A stretch of DNA of 64,000 nucleotides from Pseudeuparius sepicola (GCA_963920635.1 OY987300.1:79089899-79153898); one strand, 5' to 3'; shown: positions 1 to 11,575, numbered from the stretch's first letter. Notes: a model not told the origin generated them from the sequence alone. Numbers and translations: made by a program.

Positions 1-1064
1 GGGTGTTTTTTAGAAAAATACATTTTCTTGTTGTACTAAAGATTAGTAAGTAAGGTATATAAAGTTGAGATTGATAAATTAAACAGATTACGTTTGCGCA
101 AGTATCCGAATGATGTAAAAATGACATTTTGCGTAATATTTTTTTGGGCAAAAATATTAACTGCGTTTTCATTATTTATAATTACCTTAAAATCAAGTAT
201 TAACAGTTTGTTCTGAAATTAAACATATTGTTTCGTCGGAAATCGCATTTTAAAGAAATTTGAAGCTGTCTTTGAGAGCAAAATTATTAACTGGCTGATT
301 TTTGTTAAACTTTGTAAGTGGATACTAAGTCTTGTTAAATTTTTTGAAATTAAACAAAAAGTGGTAACGGAAGTATTTTGAAATGACAAATGACAGTTGA
401 CCTATATGCGCCGTAAATAAATGTTTAATTTCGCTATATGTGATTTAATATAGTTATATTGTAAAAAAGTTAAACAAAAAAAACATTTAATATTTTTGCT
501 TTCCTAAAGAAATGACAAGTGACAATTGACCTATATGCGCCGTAAATAAATGTTTAATTTCGCTATATATGATTCAATATAGTTATATTGTAACTTGTAA
601 CAGCTGACGTACATGCGACTCAGATAAATGTTTAATTTTGTATAAGTTACATTCTATTTATAAAAGGGAATGATCATCTGCAATAAAAACGTAGTTAATA
701 TTTTTGCTTTTGTCGAAATAGAAAATTGTCCGATTTTTATCCCTCTTTGTCGATCTAAGTTACTTCCATATTCTTAAAATGTTTAATTTCTTAATATATG
801 TTAGAAAGGAAAGTTTTTTTACGTAAAGAGTCTAAAAAAAATCCAGTTAACATTTTTGCTCGCAATTTCTAACGAAAAATAGGTGTTTTTTGAGGTGACT
901 CCAGGTTCTGTTTTTTCAAAATGTTTAATTTTTGGTTTCTACCAACGTATTTACTTATAACTTTGATATGGTAAAACAAAATTGCAGTTAATATTTTTTT
1001 GTAGGTCAAATTCTATTTTCCCTGGCCTATTGTAACAAAAATGAGATACGGCCCTGACACCCCC
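1..1064. repeat. Palindromic array of two alternating AT-rich motifs
   Basis: Two short motifs alternate through this kilobase: GTTTAATTT (for example near 421, 551, 629, 780, 921) and AGTTAATATTTTTGC-like (near 690, 843, 980). Left of about 370 both occur as reverse complements (AAATTAAAC near 214 and 350, ATATTAACTG near 153 and 283), so the array is roughly palindromic. A direct duplication of about 85 bp with a 126-bp period lies at 384-468 and 510-594. There is no coding potential. It lies in the FANCD2 intron upstream of the first visible exon and may run past the window start. Confidence 0.6.
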
Positions 1065-1332
1065 TGATTTGTCGGTTCGTATGAACTAAATTACCAATGT
1101 GTCAATTCTGCAGTCCGATTATTTGGCAAGACGAGTATATCGGTTATTTTTAAGATAAATTGATGAATCAAAAACTTTCCGAAGAATTCGAATAAGAAGA
1201 AAAACTTGTAGACTCCAAAAATATTAAATTAAGAAATATTCGGTGATTACTTTTTAACAAAGATAGATTAAAATCTCTTGACTGAGAAAAAATGAAGTCT
1301 GAAAATGATATTTCTTATTACTTTTATTCCAG
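1065..1332. other. FANCD2 intron, end, with 3' splice acceptor
   Basis: AT-rich sequence without a recognisable element. It ends in a pyrimidine-rich tract and AG at 1331-1332, which gives the correct phase for the FANCD2 exon starting at 1333. Confidence 0.6.
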
Positions 1333-2598
1333 GAGCAATCATAGACTGCCTGAGCGCCTTAAATTTAGACACCGAAATCCGCAACCAGATTCAGGACAAA
1401 GTACTTGCCAAAATGTCCAGCGGTACCTCTCTGAAGGTATTCCCTGTCCTCTTACAATTCCTACTAATCGACATCAAATCCCAAAACCTCGTTCAAACCC
1501 TGCATAAAATCCGAAATTCGCTCGACACCCTCATGCCGGCCACCGAACGGAACAAGGAAAAAGACTCCTGCAAAATCCTCATCTTCAACAAGCTTCAAAC
1601 TTTCGCCATATCGCCCAAAACTGTCGCCGAGGCCTGTCTCAACATGATCGTCTCTGTCAAGACCCCAGCGGAACACAAACCCATCGACTGTCTGTTGTTG
1701 TTTATGTTGCATAGCTGCGACAAACCCAGACGACGCATAATCGAAGGTATATTGAGGAAGAGAACCCAGGCGGGGCTGCTCAAGATCAACCACTTGGAAA
1801 AAATGTTTGAAAAGTACATCCTCCCGCAACTGCTGAACGATTATTTCTCTTCTATGGTCGACATAGGCTGTAACCTTTTACGGACGTCTACCGACATCGC
1901 CACGGTCGAGTTCGCTTCGACGCTACTGAAAACCCTGTTCGAACACAAATATACGGAAACAATCTATCGCAAGGAACTTCTGGACAATTTAATCATCTTG
2001 ACAGGATCATGTGAACAAATAAACGTATGTAACGTTCTATCCATACTGTCTTCCTTTCTGCACAACAAACATTTCGCGCAGCACACCCCGATCTTAATGC
2101 GACTGCTGGAAAAACTCGACAGCTTCAGTTTGAAGAACCTCAAGGAGGTGTTCGAGATCCTGTGCGAGCTGACGTGTAGCGAACAGGCCGGCGATTCGAT
2201 GTCGGGCTTCAAGAACGAGATACACATAACGGTCCGCAAGCTGATGTCCAGCTGCCAGATGGGCAAATCGAACATGAAACACAGGGGCATCATAAGCGCA
2301 ATCGTCATGACGAAGCACGTAGCGACGACGATCGAAGACGACCAGAGCGGCTCGAGCGACGACTCGATCACGTCGATAGCGCAACTGCCGGACGGCAGGC
2401 CCAGAGAGGCGGCCCGCCTGCTGGAACTGACGTACACGTGTACGGGCGGATGCCCGGAACTCGTCGGGTTGTATTACGATCAGCTGGCCTTCATGCTGGT
2501 TAGGGCGGCACATTTGAACAGGGCGTTTTTGGGCTGGCTCTACGAGGCGGTCACGAATGATTTTACGAAGATGTTTGTCATAGAAGTTGTCCCGACAG
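1333..2598 (+). CDS. FANCD2: FANCD2 internal exon (Fanconi anaemia group D2), central part
   Basis: FANCD2 forms the ID2 clamp with FANCI on DNA and is monoubiquitinated during interstrand crosslink repair. This exon gives 422 codons, matching from roughly residue 250 of the 1451-residue human protein to the centre. The conserved block around the ubiquitinated lysine (human K561) is visible: Lys codon 2277-2279 sits in an NMKHRGIISAI context that aligns with the human YKLIGIIGAV. Further matches are the LYYD motif and the conserved segment before the donor. The acceptor AG is at 1331-1332 and the donor GTAAG at 2599, leaving one base of a split codon that fits the exon at 5059. An ATG at 1305 lies in the intron and is not the start. 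The N-terminal quarter must lie before the window. The exon is unusually long and more GC-rich than its surroundings. Confidence 0.93.
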
Positions 2599-5058
2599 GT
2601 AAGAATACATGGGCGAGCGAGACATATTTAACAGAATGTTAGTTTCACTTGAAAATTTTTAGAGCCAGTATTCTTCCAATATGGGTAATTCTCTTGAACT
2701 TTGACAATTTGCTAACTTCTTCAAATATCGACAGAACAGGTGAAATATCATTGCCATCCCTTGTCCCTATCCGCAACACTATCGATTAATTATTTTTTAA
2801 GAGGGAATCTGTGGAAGCCAAACATATTTTTTATTTGATTTCAAATATGTGAAACATACAGGTGAAATTCAAAATATAGACATAACTCGTACGTAACTGT
2901 AACAGAAATTACTTACTGTGCATTGAGCAAATGTCTACAATTATAGACATCCGATTTTTTATGTTGTTTGTGATTTTTGAGATATGACATAAACTTGTGT
3001 TTTTTTAAATGCAAATCATAGTTGGCTGGTGGTCTTATCAAATCGGCCATTTTTTTGAGCTTTCCAAAGATATAATACTCGGCATAGTAATTATAAAAAA
3101 TAAAAGAGCTATGAATAATTTTCTGATTTTTTTTTAATTTTCACATAGCCATGGAATATTTTCATAATTACGTTATATTTTATAATTAGACATACTTTAA
3201 ACTTTCTAATATTTTATTTTTAGCTGGTAACAAAATGTAACAAAATAAAACAAAAATTAAAAAACTCAAATTCAAATTATTATTATTTTAAAAGGTCACC
3301 TTTTAAAATAAAAAAGGTGTTCAAACAATCCACCATTATTATTTATGCAAATATTGCATCTTTTTAAAACTGAATTTGCCGCCTTTCTTAGAGAGCGCCT
3401 GTCGCTTCTAAAACAGCTGCTCTTAATTCAACAATTGTCTCGTACTTTATTTTGTACTGTTCCCCATAAAAAGAGATCCAAAACAGACCAATCGAGGGAT
3501 CGGGGCTGCCAAGAAATAGGTCTATTTCTCCCTATCCAACTATTTGGATAGAGCTGATCTAGGTAATTTCTTACGGGCAAATAATTATGTGGTGGAGCCC
3601 CATCATGATAATTTTTGTTTTATTTTGTTACATTTTATTACCAGCTAAAAATAAAATATTTGAAAATATTCCATGGCTAACTAATGTGAAAATTGAAAAA
3701 AAATCGGAAAATTAGCCAAGCTCTTTTATTTTTTATAATAACTATGCCGAGTATTACATTTTTAGAAAGCTCAAAAAATGTCCGATTTGATAAGGCCGCA
3801 GCCAATTATGATTTACATTTAAAAAAACTGAAGTTTATGTCATATCTCAAAAATCACAAACAACATAAAAAATTGGATTAGATTGTCTTATTAAGCCCAA
3901 AATTATCTACAATTTTTGTCTCTACACTTTTTCTGTATAATCAGAAATAACGGAGCTACAGAGATCTGATGAAATTACAAAAATCTTTTTTAAAAATCCA
4001 AAAGGGGCATTAGATTGAGCATTCAAAACTGCAATTATTATTTCCCCATTTAACCTTTGTTCTAGCTGTGCTAGTTTCCGAGATCCCCATAGTGGCCATC
4101 GAAGAAAGCCCACCCTGTATATGACCAGAAAACGATCCTAAAAGGACGATAGTGAAAATATAATAAATGATAACATACCTATCTTTTCAGATTCAGGAAA
4201 TTATGAAAACGAATGAAAAGAAAATACGCCAGGAGAAGGAAAAGTTAAAAAGTATGAAAGATTACTATTCATATTCATGGTCATTACCGTCCTTTCCGAT
4301 CATTACCATCCTTCTTCCAAGTATCATGATTTCTTAATAACACCTGTACCTACTAACAACCTTTTTTGTTAATAAAAATTAAAAATAAATATCGTGAGTT
4401 TTCACTATTTTCAGAAAAAAAAAGTTGTATGACTAGAGACTTTTTGACAATTTTTTTATAAAAAATATCATTCCAATTTCGATAAAATTTATATTTTCCA
4501 TTTATTCCATGCAGAGTATACAAACTTGTTATATTTATAATTTTCACATGAAGTATAATAATCATATAGCGTCAAATTTAAAAACATCCGACATGGAATA
4601 AGAAGAGGGACGGTAATGACAAAAAAACATCAACTTTCTGCCAGTATTACCTGCCTAATAGGTTAATATTTTTTTGTTCCACTCAGAAATTAAAAAATAC
4701 ATATATATTGATATATACCGTAAAAGATGAAATTAATTTTTTGCGATTGTCAGTTTGAAAGTGCAAAAGTCCCAAAGAATTATCCATATAAACTACTAAC
4801 TATTGCTAATTGGTTATTTGATTATTTATTCTACATTTAAAGCTGCTTTTAGCAAATCTTTTGCCACTATTGTAGAAAGAAAGTTCGAATGTTACCCACT
4901 GCATCAGAGTCATTCTGAGAGTCATTCATTCATAACGAGCCTTGGAATAAGTAATATTTAGTCCCAAATTTCTCAAAACAAAATCAATATGGCCGATATT
5001 CTTCGATACATGCAGATATACATTCATATTTAAAAATTGTGTTGTGTCTCTTCCCTAG
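2599..5058 (+). other. FANCD2 intron, 2.46 kb
   Basis: GT at 2599-2600 and AG at 5057-5058; joining 2598 to 5059 makes a Val codon and keeps the FANCD2 frame. The intron holds a palindromic transposon at 2935-3890. A TACAGGGTG-type end (reverse strand) lies near 4109-4116. From about 4120 to 5040 I see only unstructured AT-rich sequence. Confidence 0.85.
2935..3890 (-). mobile_element. Palindromic DNA transposon with decayed mariner-like transposase
   Basis: Arms of about 350 bp are inverted copies: 2940-3260 pairs with 3600-3890, including a shared block around CCATGGAATATTTTC. Between them, the minus strand from about 3630 to 3345 reads as a Tc1/mariner-type DDE transposase remnant: YHDGAPPHNY, then NSWIGRNRPISW, then LDLFLWGTV. 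It has lost the normal SPDLTPLD wording and carries frameshifts and stops, so it is dead. The block resembles the DD41D-like transposase seen at 30457-32794. It is inserted in the FANCD2 intron. Confidence 0.75.
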
Positions 5059-7232
5059 TATTTAAGCCCGTTCCATCTATTCCAGACCCCGTAAACGACC
5101 TCCACCTAACCCCGCAATACACCCTGAACAGCCCCGGGGAAATGACCCAAACCGTCGTCATCAACGTCGGCGCGCTCACCCTCGGCGGCGACGGCAACAA
5201 AATCCTACTGCTGGCGCCCCATTTCCGCCTGCTGCGACTCCTGAGCTACCGTCAGTACGGCGGCGACCTTTCCAGCATAGACGGCTTGGTAGGCGCCCCC
5301 GTTCTATTGCCCCGCATCGAGGATATCCACGATCTCGACTCTGACCAAGCCAGACAAGTCGCCGATTGTTTATTCCATTGCGCCAACTGGTTTCGGGAGA
5401 TTGTCAGCGGATTCGTCACGCAAAAGGCCAAAAATGTACGCGCGAAAGTAATACACCGATTGCAAGAGTTGATAGAGGTCGAAAGAAAACTAATGGCCTG
5501 CTTAGAGAAGGTTCCCGACCACAAATTGCCCGTTAGCTACTTCGATTCGCTGTCGCAAATCAATAAACAGCTTATGTCACCTCTTAAAGAAGTTAAAGGT
5601 AAGAACAACCCGAAGAAAAAACCGAAATCTGCACCGATTGTGAGCGAAATGGATGACAGCGTTGCGCAAACGGCCGCTACACAAAAAAGCGCGAAAACCG
5701 TCAGGAATACGCCAAAGAAAAATAGTTCAAATAACCCGCCTAATATAACCTTCAGGGTTATGGACACGGATATAATAATGCTCTTGAAATATCCTCTAAA
5801 ATTCGACGGAGATGACGACTCGCAATTTTCCACGCAAACCGGCACCTTAGACATCGACCAACTCAAATTTATCCTAAGGGATTACGTGACGAAACTCACG
5901 GTATTCACCCAAAATAAAAACACCGAACTGTCGCATATCAACGTGGTGATTCCGGGCGATTTCATGAAAGACACCGTCAAAATCCTACCTAACGTCAACA
6001 ATCACTTGAGCGTAATCTTGAAAAAAATCAACGCGCTTCTCGAAAAAACCGACGGAAGACACGACTTGCCCGAATTGTTCACCGACGAAGCTTTCACCGT
6101 TAAAAAATGCTTCGGCTTGATTCTCGAGGCTTTCCACCTCGTGTTCAGCTGGCAAGGTTTCCAGCATTCGGCAAATTTGGACCTTTTACGGGAGATTTTG
6201 AAGTCAGTACGGAAGGGCGAAAGTTACACCTTAAATTCGGCCAACAGACTTACGATTGAATTTATTGAAAGGCTCGCAGGGTATACAGAACAGTGCCTAC
6301 ATTTAGATCATGCGGTATTTCTTGTAAAGACCATGAAAGCGTTGTGTAATTCATTGTTGACATCTAACGACGATATACAAAAAAAAATAGCAGTGACGTG
6401 CGGAAAATTGTTAAATAAACGGTGGTACAATAACCAGGGTGGCATAGATTCCGGCAGAAATTGCAACCTGAACATCGAGGTATTATGTAATATGTATCTT
6501 TGTAAGGCAAATATAAAAGCAGTTTGTGGCATAGTTGGAACGTTACAAGAAGAAGCGTCACTTCTAAAAGTAAAAGACGACTGCCTGCACATGTTCACGA
6601 GTATCGACAAACAAAATTTCCACATTTTTTACCTCTGTTTATGTACCGCACTGTTGAACAGAGTGAAAATCGAGACGCAAAGTTTGACAAACAGCGAACA
6701 CTTAGTCCTCTGGCAGACGACAGCGACGACGATGCAAGGTTTGCAGGAAATAGCCAAGATACACGAAAGCAGAAACATTTTGGGGTGTTTCCTGAAGAAG
6801 TCGATCGGCATACTAAAGTTTTTTATCTCGCACGGTTTGCCGATACTAGAAATAATGCTGCGGAGCAAGCCAGACGAGGTGGTGGCTATTTTTAAAACGA
6901 TGCAGAATAACACGAGGTTCCTACACCACCTGTGTTGTTATTCGAAGGTGATGAAGGATTCGTCGTTAGTTACTTACGTGCCGACGTTTAGACTGACGCT
7001 AGAGACGCTGGTGTATAGGGTGAAGGCGGCGTTGGTGGCGAATAATTGTTCGGCTGCGTTTTGGATGGGGAATTTGAGGAATAGAAACCTGCACGGAGAG
7101 GATATAGTGAGTCAAAGTACGGTGGTAACGGAAGAAAACGAAAACGAAGAAGAACCCTTACCGCTAGACGATGACGACGACGACGATGATATTATAGATG
7201 ATAATGCGTCCACTGGCAGTCAGAGTTTTTAG
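5059..7232 (+). CDS. FANCD2: FANCD2 terminal exon, C-terminal half
   Basis: This exon encodes about 724 residues ending at TAG 7230-7232. Conserved landmarks relative to human FANCD2 in order: APHFRLLRLL, IDGLVGAPVLL, NWFREIV, a charged variable linker at about 5600-5740, the helical-repeat region, TRFLHHLC, and ETLVYRVKA with FWMGNLRNRNLHGE. The protein ends in an acidic tail, an Asp run near 7165-7200. With the previous exon the window holds about 1145 residues, close to the 1200 expected after human residue 250. It is transcribed toward TRAP1, tail to tail. A fragment corresponding to 5733-5920 is duplicated at 11366-11575. The reading frame is intact throughout, so the gene looks functional. 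Confidence 0.95.
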
Positions 7233-7317
7233 GTGAGTTGAATGCCAGCATTTCAAACCAAAATATATTAAGTTAGCTGATTTTTCCTCGAGAATTCAAC
7301 GGTTGCCAATACGAACG

Positions 7318-7323
7318 AATAAA
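7318..7323 (+). terminator. Polyadenylation signal of FANCD2
   Basis: AATAAA lies 86 bases after the FANCD2 stop, a normal 3'UTR length for an insect gene. The stop codon itself is followed directly by GTGAGT, which looks like a splice donor, so a longer 3'UTR with an intron is possible. Confidence 0.55.
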
Positions 7324-7667
7324 ATGACACGATTTTTAAAATATTAACTTCAGCGATAATACCATGAGTGTGGTATTTTCAGGGGTAATACAACAAGTGG
7401 TCTGCCTATTATCGATAATACCTTTCATTAATTTTACGAATTATAATCCCAAAGCTGAAAATACCACGACCGCGCAGCAGGAGTGGTATTTTCTTAGGAT
7501 TGGGATTATAATGAGTGATAAATTAAGGAAAGGTATTATCTATTATAAGGCATTCCACGAGTTGTATTTAAAAAGAGAATTTAACAACTGCAAAGAGTCA
7601 GTTTGACAGCTAGCTGTCATTTAGATTGAACTTTCGGTTCTGATATGTTTTTTGTGCTAATAGACAT

Positions 7668-8762
7668 TTAAAGATCAATGTGTTAACTGAAAACATATAT
7701 TCTAGTCCTATATTAAATTTGGTAATGTGAACAAGTTATCGGGTTATCAGTTTTAGCTGCCACAATATTGGTTTAGCGTAACTAGGACGTAACTAAGAGA
7801 GTAGGATTTCAGTGATTATTTCCCTCTTACTGCTTGCATCCAATAAGGTAGCTCCTTCCATAAAAATCCAACCAATGATATGCCTCTGCTAGCGATAATT
7901 TGCACTAGTGCAATTACCGGTAATTGCACTTGTGCAAATTATCACTTCGTTGCTTAGCAACCGCGAATCTGTTGGATACAAACACGTACCTACTTCTTAA
8001 AGTTTGTGTGTTTCACACTGTTCTAAATTATGCAGCTTATAAATTATGTTGCGGTATTATTAAGCATTATATCAATGAAGTTATATAACTTTTACATTGC
8101 TAAATTATTATTTAGACCTCCGCCTCCATTTAAATTTATGACACATTCAGAAAATAAACCGACGCGACAGGGTGTAGGTATAATCGCATTTGCCTTGGAT
8201 ACCCAAGCGTCATGTTTGTTTACTCGAACGCTACAGTCGAAGCTGCCAATAAACTCGTTCAAAATGAGTCGTTTTGGAAATGTAAACATAGAAAAAATTA
8301 ATACAGGAATTACTAAATCGTATTCGTGAAATAATCTCGACAAATACCACTCGTGCCGGAAATTTTTCTAGATAATTTTATTCTCAAGTCCTATTTTGCC
8401 CATTAGCAAAACCACTCGTACAAATTGGGATTTTATCTCTGAATTATTATTATCTAATTATCACATTATCTCTGAATTATTATTATCTCTAATTATCACA
8501 ATTTATACTCGTGATCTTTCTAGGCAAAATAGCGCTTTCGAAAAAATTATCGATAAAATTTCCGGCACTTGTGATATTACATACGAAAATGCCACTAGTG
8601 GTATTATCGCTGAAATCATCACCTGATTGGTTAATAATTCCAAAAATCATATCATTTCATTGGTTCATATTGGCAGGCGTTGAATTCTCGCTAAAATACT
8701 ACTCTCTTAGTAATGCCCTAGTTACGCTAAACCAATATCGTCAGTTAACACATTGATCTTTA
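7668..8762. mobile_element. Inner inverted-repeat element
   Basis: Ends match in inverted orientation: AAAGATCAATGTGTTAACTGA at the left and its complement at 8741-8762. A second matching block is CCAATATTGGTTTAGCGTAACTA near 7765-7787, paired with 8715-8740. About 70 bp in the left arm are unmatched, suggesting an indel. A perfect hairpin of TTTGCACTAGTGCAATTACC type sits near 7900-7945. A short ORF around 8030-8340 has no recognisable homology. Confidence 0.6.
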
Positions 8763-8870
8763 AATATTAAAAACTGAAGGTTATCCTAAATGACACCTAT
8801 CAAATAGACTTCAACTTTTAAGCATGGCGATTAAATTTAAATGCGGGTAGTTAAGTAAATTTTATATGGA

Positions 8871-8942
8871 AGCATAATGGTCTAGTGGCATGATTCTCAC
8901 TTTGGTTGCGAGAGGTCCCAGGTTCAAATCCCGGTTGTGGCT
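8871..8942 (+). tRNA. tRNA-Pro(UGG)-like gene, probable pseudogene
   Basis: 72 nt fit a tRNA. The D arm reads TGGTCTAGTGGCATGATT, the anticodon loop TTTGGTT gives UGG, the T loop TTCAAAT is intact, and a run of T follows, typical of Pol III termination. The anticodon stem (CTCAC/GCGAG) and T stem (CCAGG/CCCGG) each have an A-C mismatch where CpG would have been. The acceptor stem has two mismatches at its base. This pattern of CpG decay points to a pseudogene or a tRNA-derived relic inside the palindromic element. Confidence 0.55.
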
Positions 8943-9350
8943 ACTTTTTTTTATTTTTTAAATCACATTTTCGAAAAGGCAAGATATTTATAATTTTTGT
9001 AGTTAATTTATTTAATAAGTTTGGTTGTCAAGTTAAGCCTAAACACTGAACAATTAAATTATTTGCAGTTGTTAAATTCTCTTCCTAAATACAACTCATG
9101 GTATACCTTGTAATCAGATAATACCTTTCGTTAATTTATTAATTCATTATAAAATAAAGGGTATTATAGTTAATAGGCACACCACATGTTATATTACCCT
9201 TGAACATATTGGTAATGCCTGTAAGTTCTCAAAACTGATGATAGATGTATCACATTTATTGCAAATCTTGATACAGTTTTTCAAAAATGTGGGCAGGCTA
9301 TTTTTTCGGAAGGGGGGGGGGGATATGACCATTTATTTTTTGCTACTTAC

Positions 9351-11008
9351 CTTTTCCAGTTGATTTGGATTTGTGATAATGCCCTCTTTCAGGAACAAGC
9401 CATAGTCAGTGTAAAACTTTTCAAACTCCTGACGATTCTTCTTCAACTGGTCTTGAAGGAATTTTATGCATCGAGAAGTAAGGACATCACATAGTTTCCT
9501 AAAAAATGTTTTATTTCGTCGATTATTTTGCCAAGTAAATGTTTGAATTCCAAAGAAACTTTCTTTACCTTATTAAAGAGCTATTTTGAAGCAACTCTCT
9601 GCTCAAATTTAGAGGGATATCTTCGGAATCCACCACTCCCTTAACAAATCTCAACCATTTCGGTAAAATGTTGTCGGTGCGATTTTTTATTAATATTTTC
9701 TTAGTGTAAAGTGCTACTCCTGATTCCATTTCTCGCGACATCAAGAATAATCCTAAAATTTGGAATTTATATTTAATTTGATAATGTCGGCATCGGTAAA
9801 TCACCTGGTTTTCCTTCTGGAAAATACAGCAAAGCACAAATCGACAAAGGCACATCAGTTTTGTAATGTAACGTATATCTCGGCACGTCAAAACTTCCAC
9901 TGACAAACCTATAAAATTCGTTGTGCTGCTGTTGAGAAATGCTCTTCGTGTCGGCAAGCCACAATGGCTGAACGATATTCGCCTTCTTCCCGTTTAGGTA
10001 TAGGGGACTGCCGATGAAACCGCTGTATTTGTTTATGATGTTTTTAATGGTTTCGTCATCTGCGAATTCCCGACAATCCGCTTTTAAGTGGAGAATGATT
10101 TTGGTGCCATGGTGGACACCATCGGCTTCTTGGATTTCGTAACTTCCAGTGCTTGTGGAAAATTAACATATTTCCATATAATATTCTGCATAATAAAATC
10201 TACCGCCATTCTTACCCGTCAGATGCCCATCGGTATCCTTTTTCTTCGCCCGCAGCCTTTGTGAACACTTCAACCTTATCGGCAACCATAAAGGCACTGT
10301 AAAAACCTACACCGAACTGTCCAATAATATTATTATCACCCGTTGCTTGCTTTGCCTTCATTTCTTCTATGAACGCCTTGGAGCCGGACTTTGCGATAAT
10401 TCCCAAATTTGTCTGAAGCTCCTCTTTGGTCATACCAACACCCGTGTCCTGTATAATAAGTATGCGGTTGTGTTTATCCGTAGAAATGTGGATTTCTAAG
10501 GCCCTGTCTGCATCTGGAATTTTTTTGGACGATTCGTCGCCAGAAACGGTATGGTAACGGAACTTTTCTAGGGCATCGCTAGCGTTTGATATGAGTTCCC
10601 TTATGAATACTTCTTTTTCCGAATATAGCGAACGAGCCACGATATCTAATAGCATCCTGGTTTCAGCCTGGAATTCATGTTTCGAGCTTTCTCCTAAAAC
10701 AACGTAAGTTTCACATCGAAAGATATTTTGTTATACAAAAATACCTATAGGTTTTTCAGTGTCTTTAATAATAGTATGATTATCGTCTTCCTTTGGCGAC
10801 GCCTCGGTGCTATGAAATCTAATAGACGGCAATAAGCCTAAAATTTGGAAATATTTGAAAAATAAAAATTTAGGATAAAATTTTACCTACCAGGGAATTT
10901 CTCAGTTTTTCTTAAATAATTCACGTTGTTGAACCTAGCAGACTTGCCGCAGTGAGCAACGATGTTCTTTAAACATATTAAACGGCGTGCCCTCGTGACT
11001 GAAGCCAT
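9351..11008 (-). CDS. TRAP1: TRAP1, mitochondrial HSP90 paralogue, first six exons
   Basis: Minus-strand exons at 11008-10891, 10837-10745, 10693-10216, 10151-9805, 9752-9569 and 9498-9351 join in frame at GT..AG borders and give 456 residues. TRAP1 is the ATP-dependent chaperone of the mitochondrial matrix. The start ATG at 11008 begins an Arg-rich presequence (MASVTRARR). The N-domain ATP pocket is complete: [18 protein letters not shown] and [12 protein letters not shown]. The middle domain has [38 protein letters not shown] and NLSRELLQ with its catalytic Arg. The last exon ends near [16 protein letters not shown] at a good donor (GTAAGT). The remaining roughly 240 residues (end of middle domain and C-terminal dimerisation domain) are not found between here and FANCD2. 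It is divergent from AFG1L. Confidence 0.93.
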
Positions 11009-11137
11009 AATTAATTGAAAACTTCACGATTTTAAAAGCTGCACAAGCACAAAATCAAAGTGCCATAAAAATGTCTAACCTCTTCAGTCAAGAAGTGTGA
11101 AATGTCAAGTGTCAAAACTTTGAAAAAAAGACAAAAC

Positions 11138-11360
11138 CAAAATCCACCAGAACCAGAAAATATGTAAAAAGCATTGTAAGAGTTTCTGCAAATCGAACGC
11201 ACCTTTCTGTTCATCTAACCTAATCTTAGTATTTTGTGGATTATTTTCAATCTTGATGTTGGAACAAACCTGTGGGGACTATGACTTTTCTGTGGTAGAT
11301 TCAGAGCATCTAGATTTTGCAAATCGAATACAACTTACCTAACTTTGTTGTTTTTTATGT
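11138..11360. repeat. Segmental duplication, copy A (upstream of TRAP1)
   Basis: The sequence from CCAAAATCCACCAGAACCAG to GTTGTTTTTTATG matches 11566-12575 (copy A') on the same strand. Matches include TGCAAATCGAACGCACCTTT and ATGTTGGAACAAA. Copy A is uninterrupted and shows the empty site of the transposon found in A'. It lies in the intergenic region just upstream of TRAP1. Confidence 0.8.
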
Positions 11361-11365
11361 GTAAA

Positions 11366-11575
11366 CCGCCTAAATTAACCTTCAGGGTTATGTATGAATA
11401 CCATTTTATAGTATACTACCTCAATGAATAAACTATAATACTCATAAATTATCCTCTAAAATTCAATGAAGATGGCGGACACACAATTTTCCACACAAAC
11501 CGGCATTTTAGACATCGACAATTTAATCCTAAGAGATTACGTGACAAAATTCACGATATTCACCCAAAACCAAAA
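11366..11575 (+). pseudogene. Partial FANCD2 duplicate
   Basis: CCGCCTAA...AACCTTCAGGGTTATG and, after a replaced stretch of about 50 bp, the segment from TATCCTCTAAAATTC to TTCACCCAAAA match FANCD2 exon positions 5733-5740 to about 5920. The translated piece reads FSTQTGILDIDNL then ILRDYVTKF. It lacks the coding sequence on both sides and has small deletions, so it is a dead fragment. It lies exactly between duplication copies A and A'. Confidence 0.88.

Larger units (their letters stand above)
7376..9205. mobile_element. Outer palindromic DNA transposon
   Basis: The left arm at about 7386-7594 and the right arm at about 9058-9205 are inverted copies. They share blocks such as GGTATTATCT, GAGTTGTATTTA and GAATTTAACAACTGCAAA. 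The left arm itself contains a smaller inverted pair (GATAATACCTTTC and GAAAGGTATTATC). It holds the inner element 7668-8762 and a tRNA-like gene at 8871. No transposase was recognised. Confidence 0.65.

Noticed and set aside
2094..2513. Minus-strand ORFs opposite FANCD2
   Set aside because: Shadows of the conserved plus-strand coding sequence.
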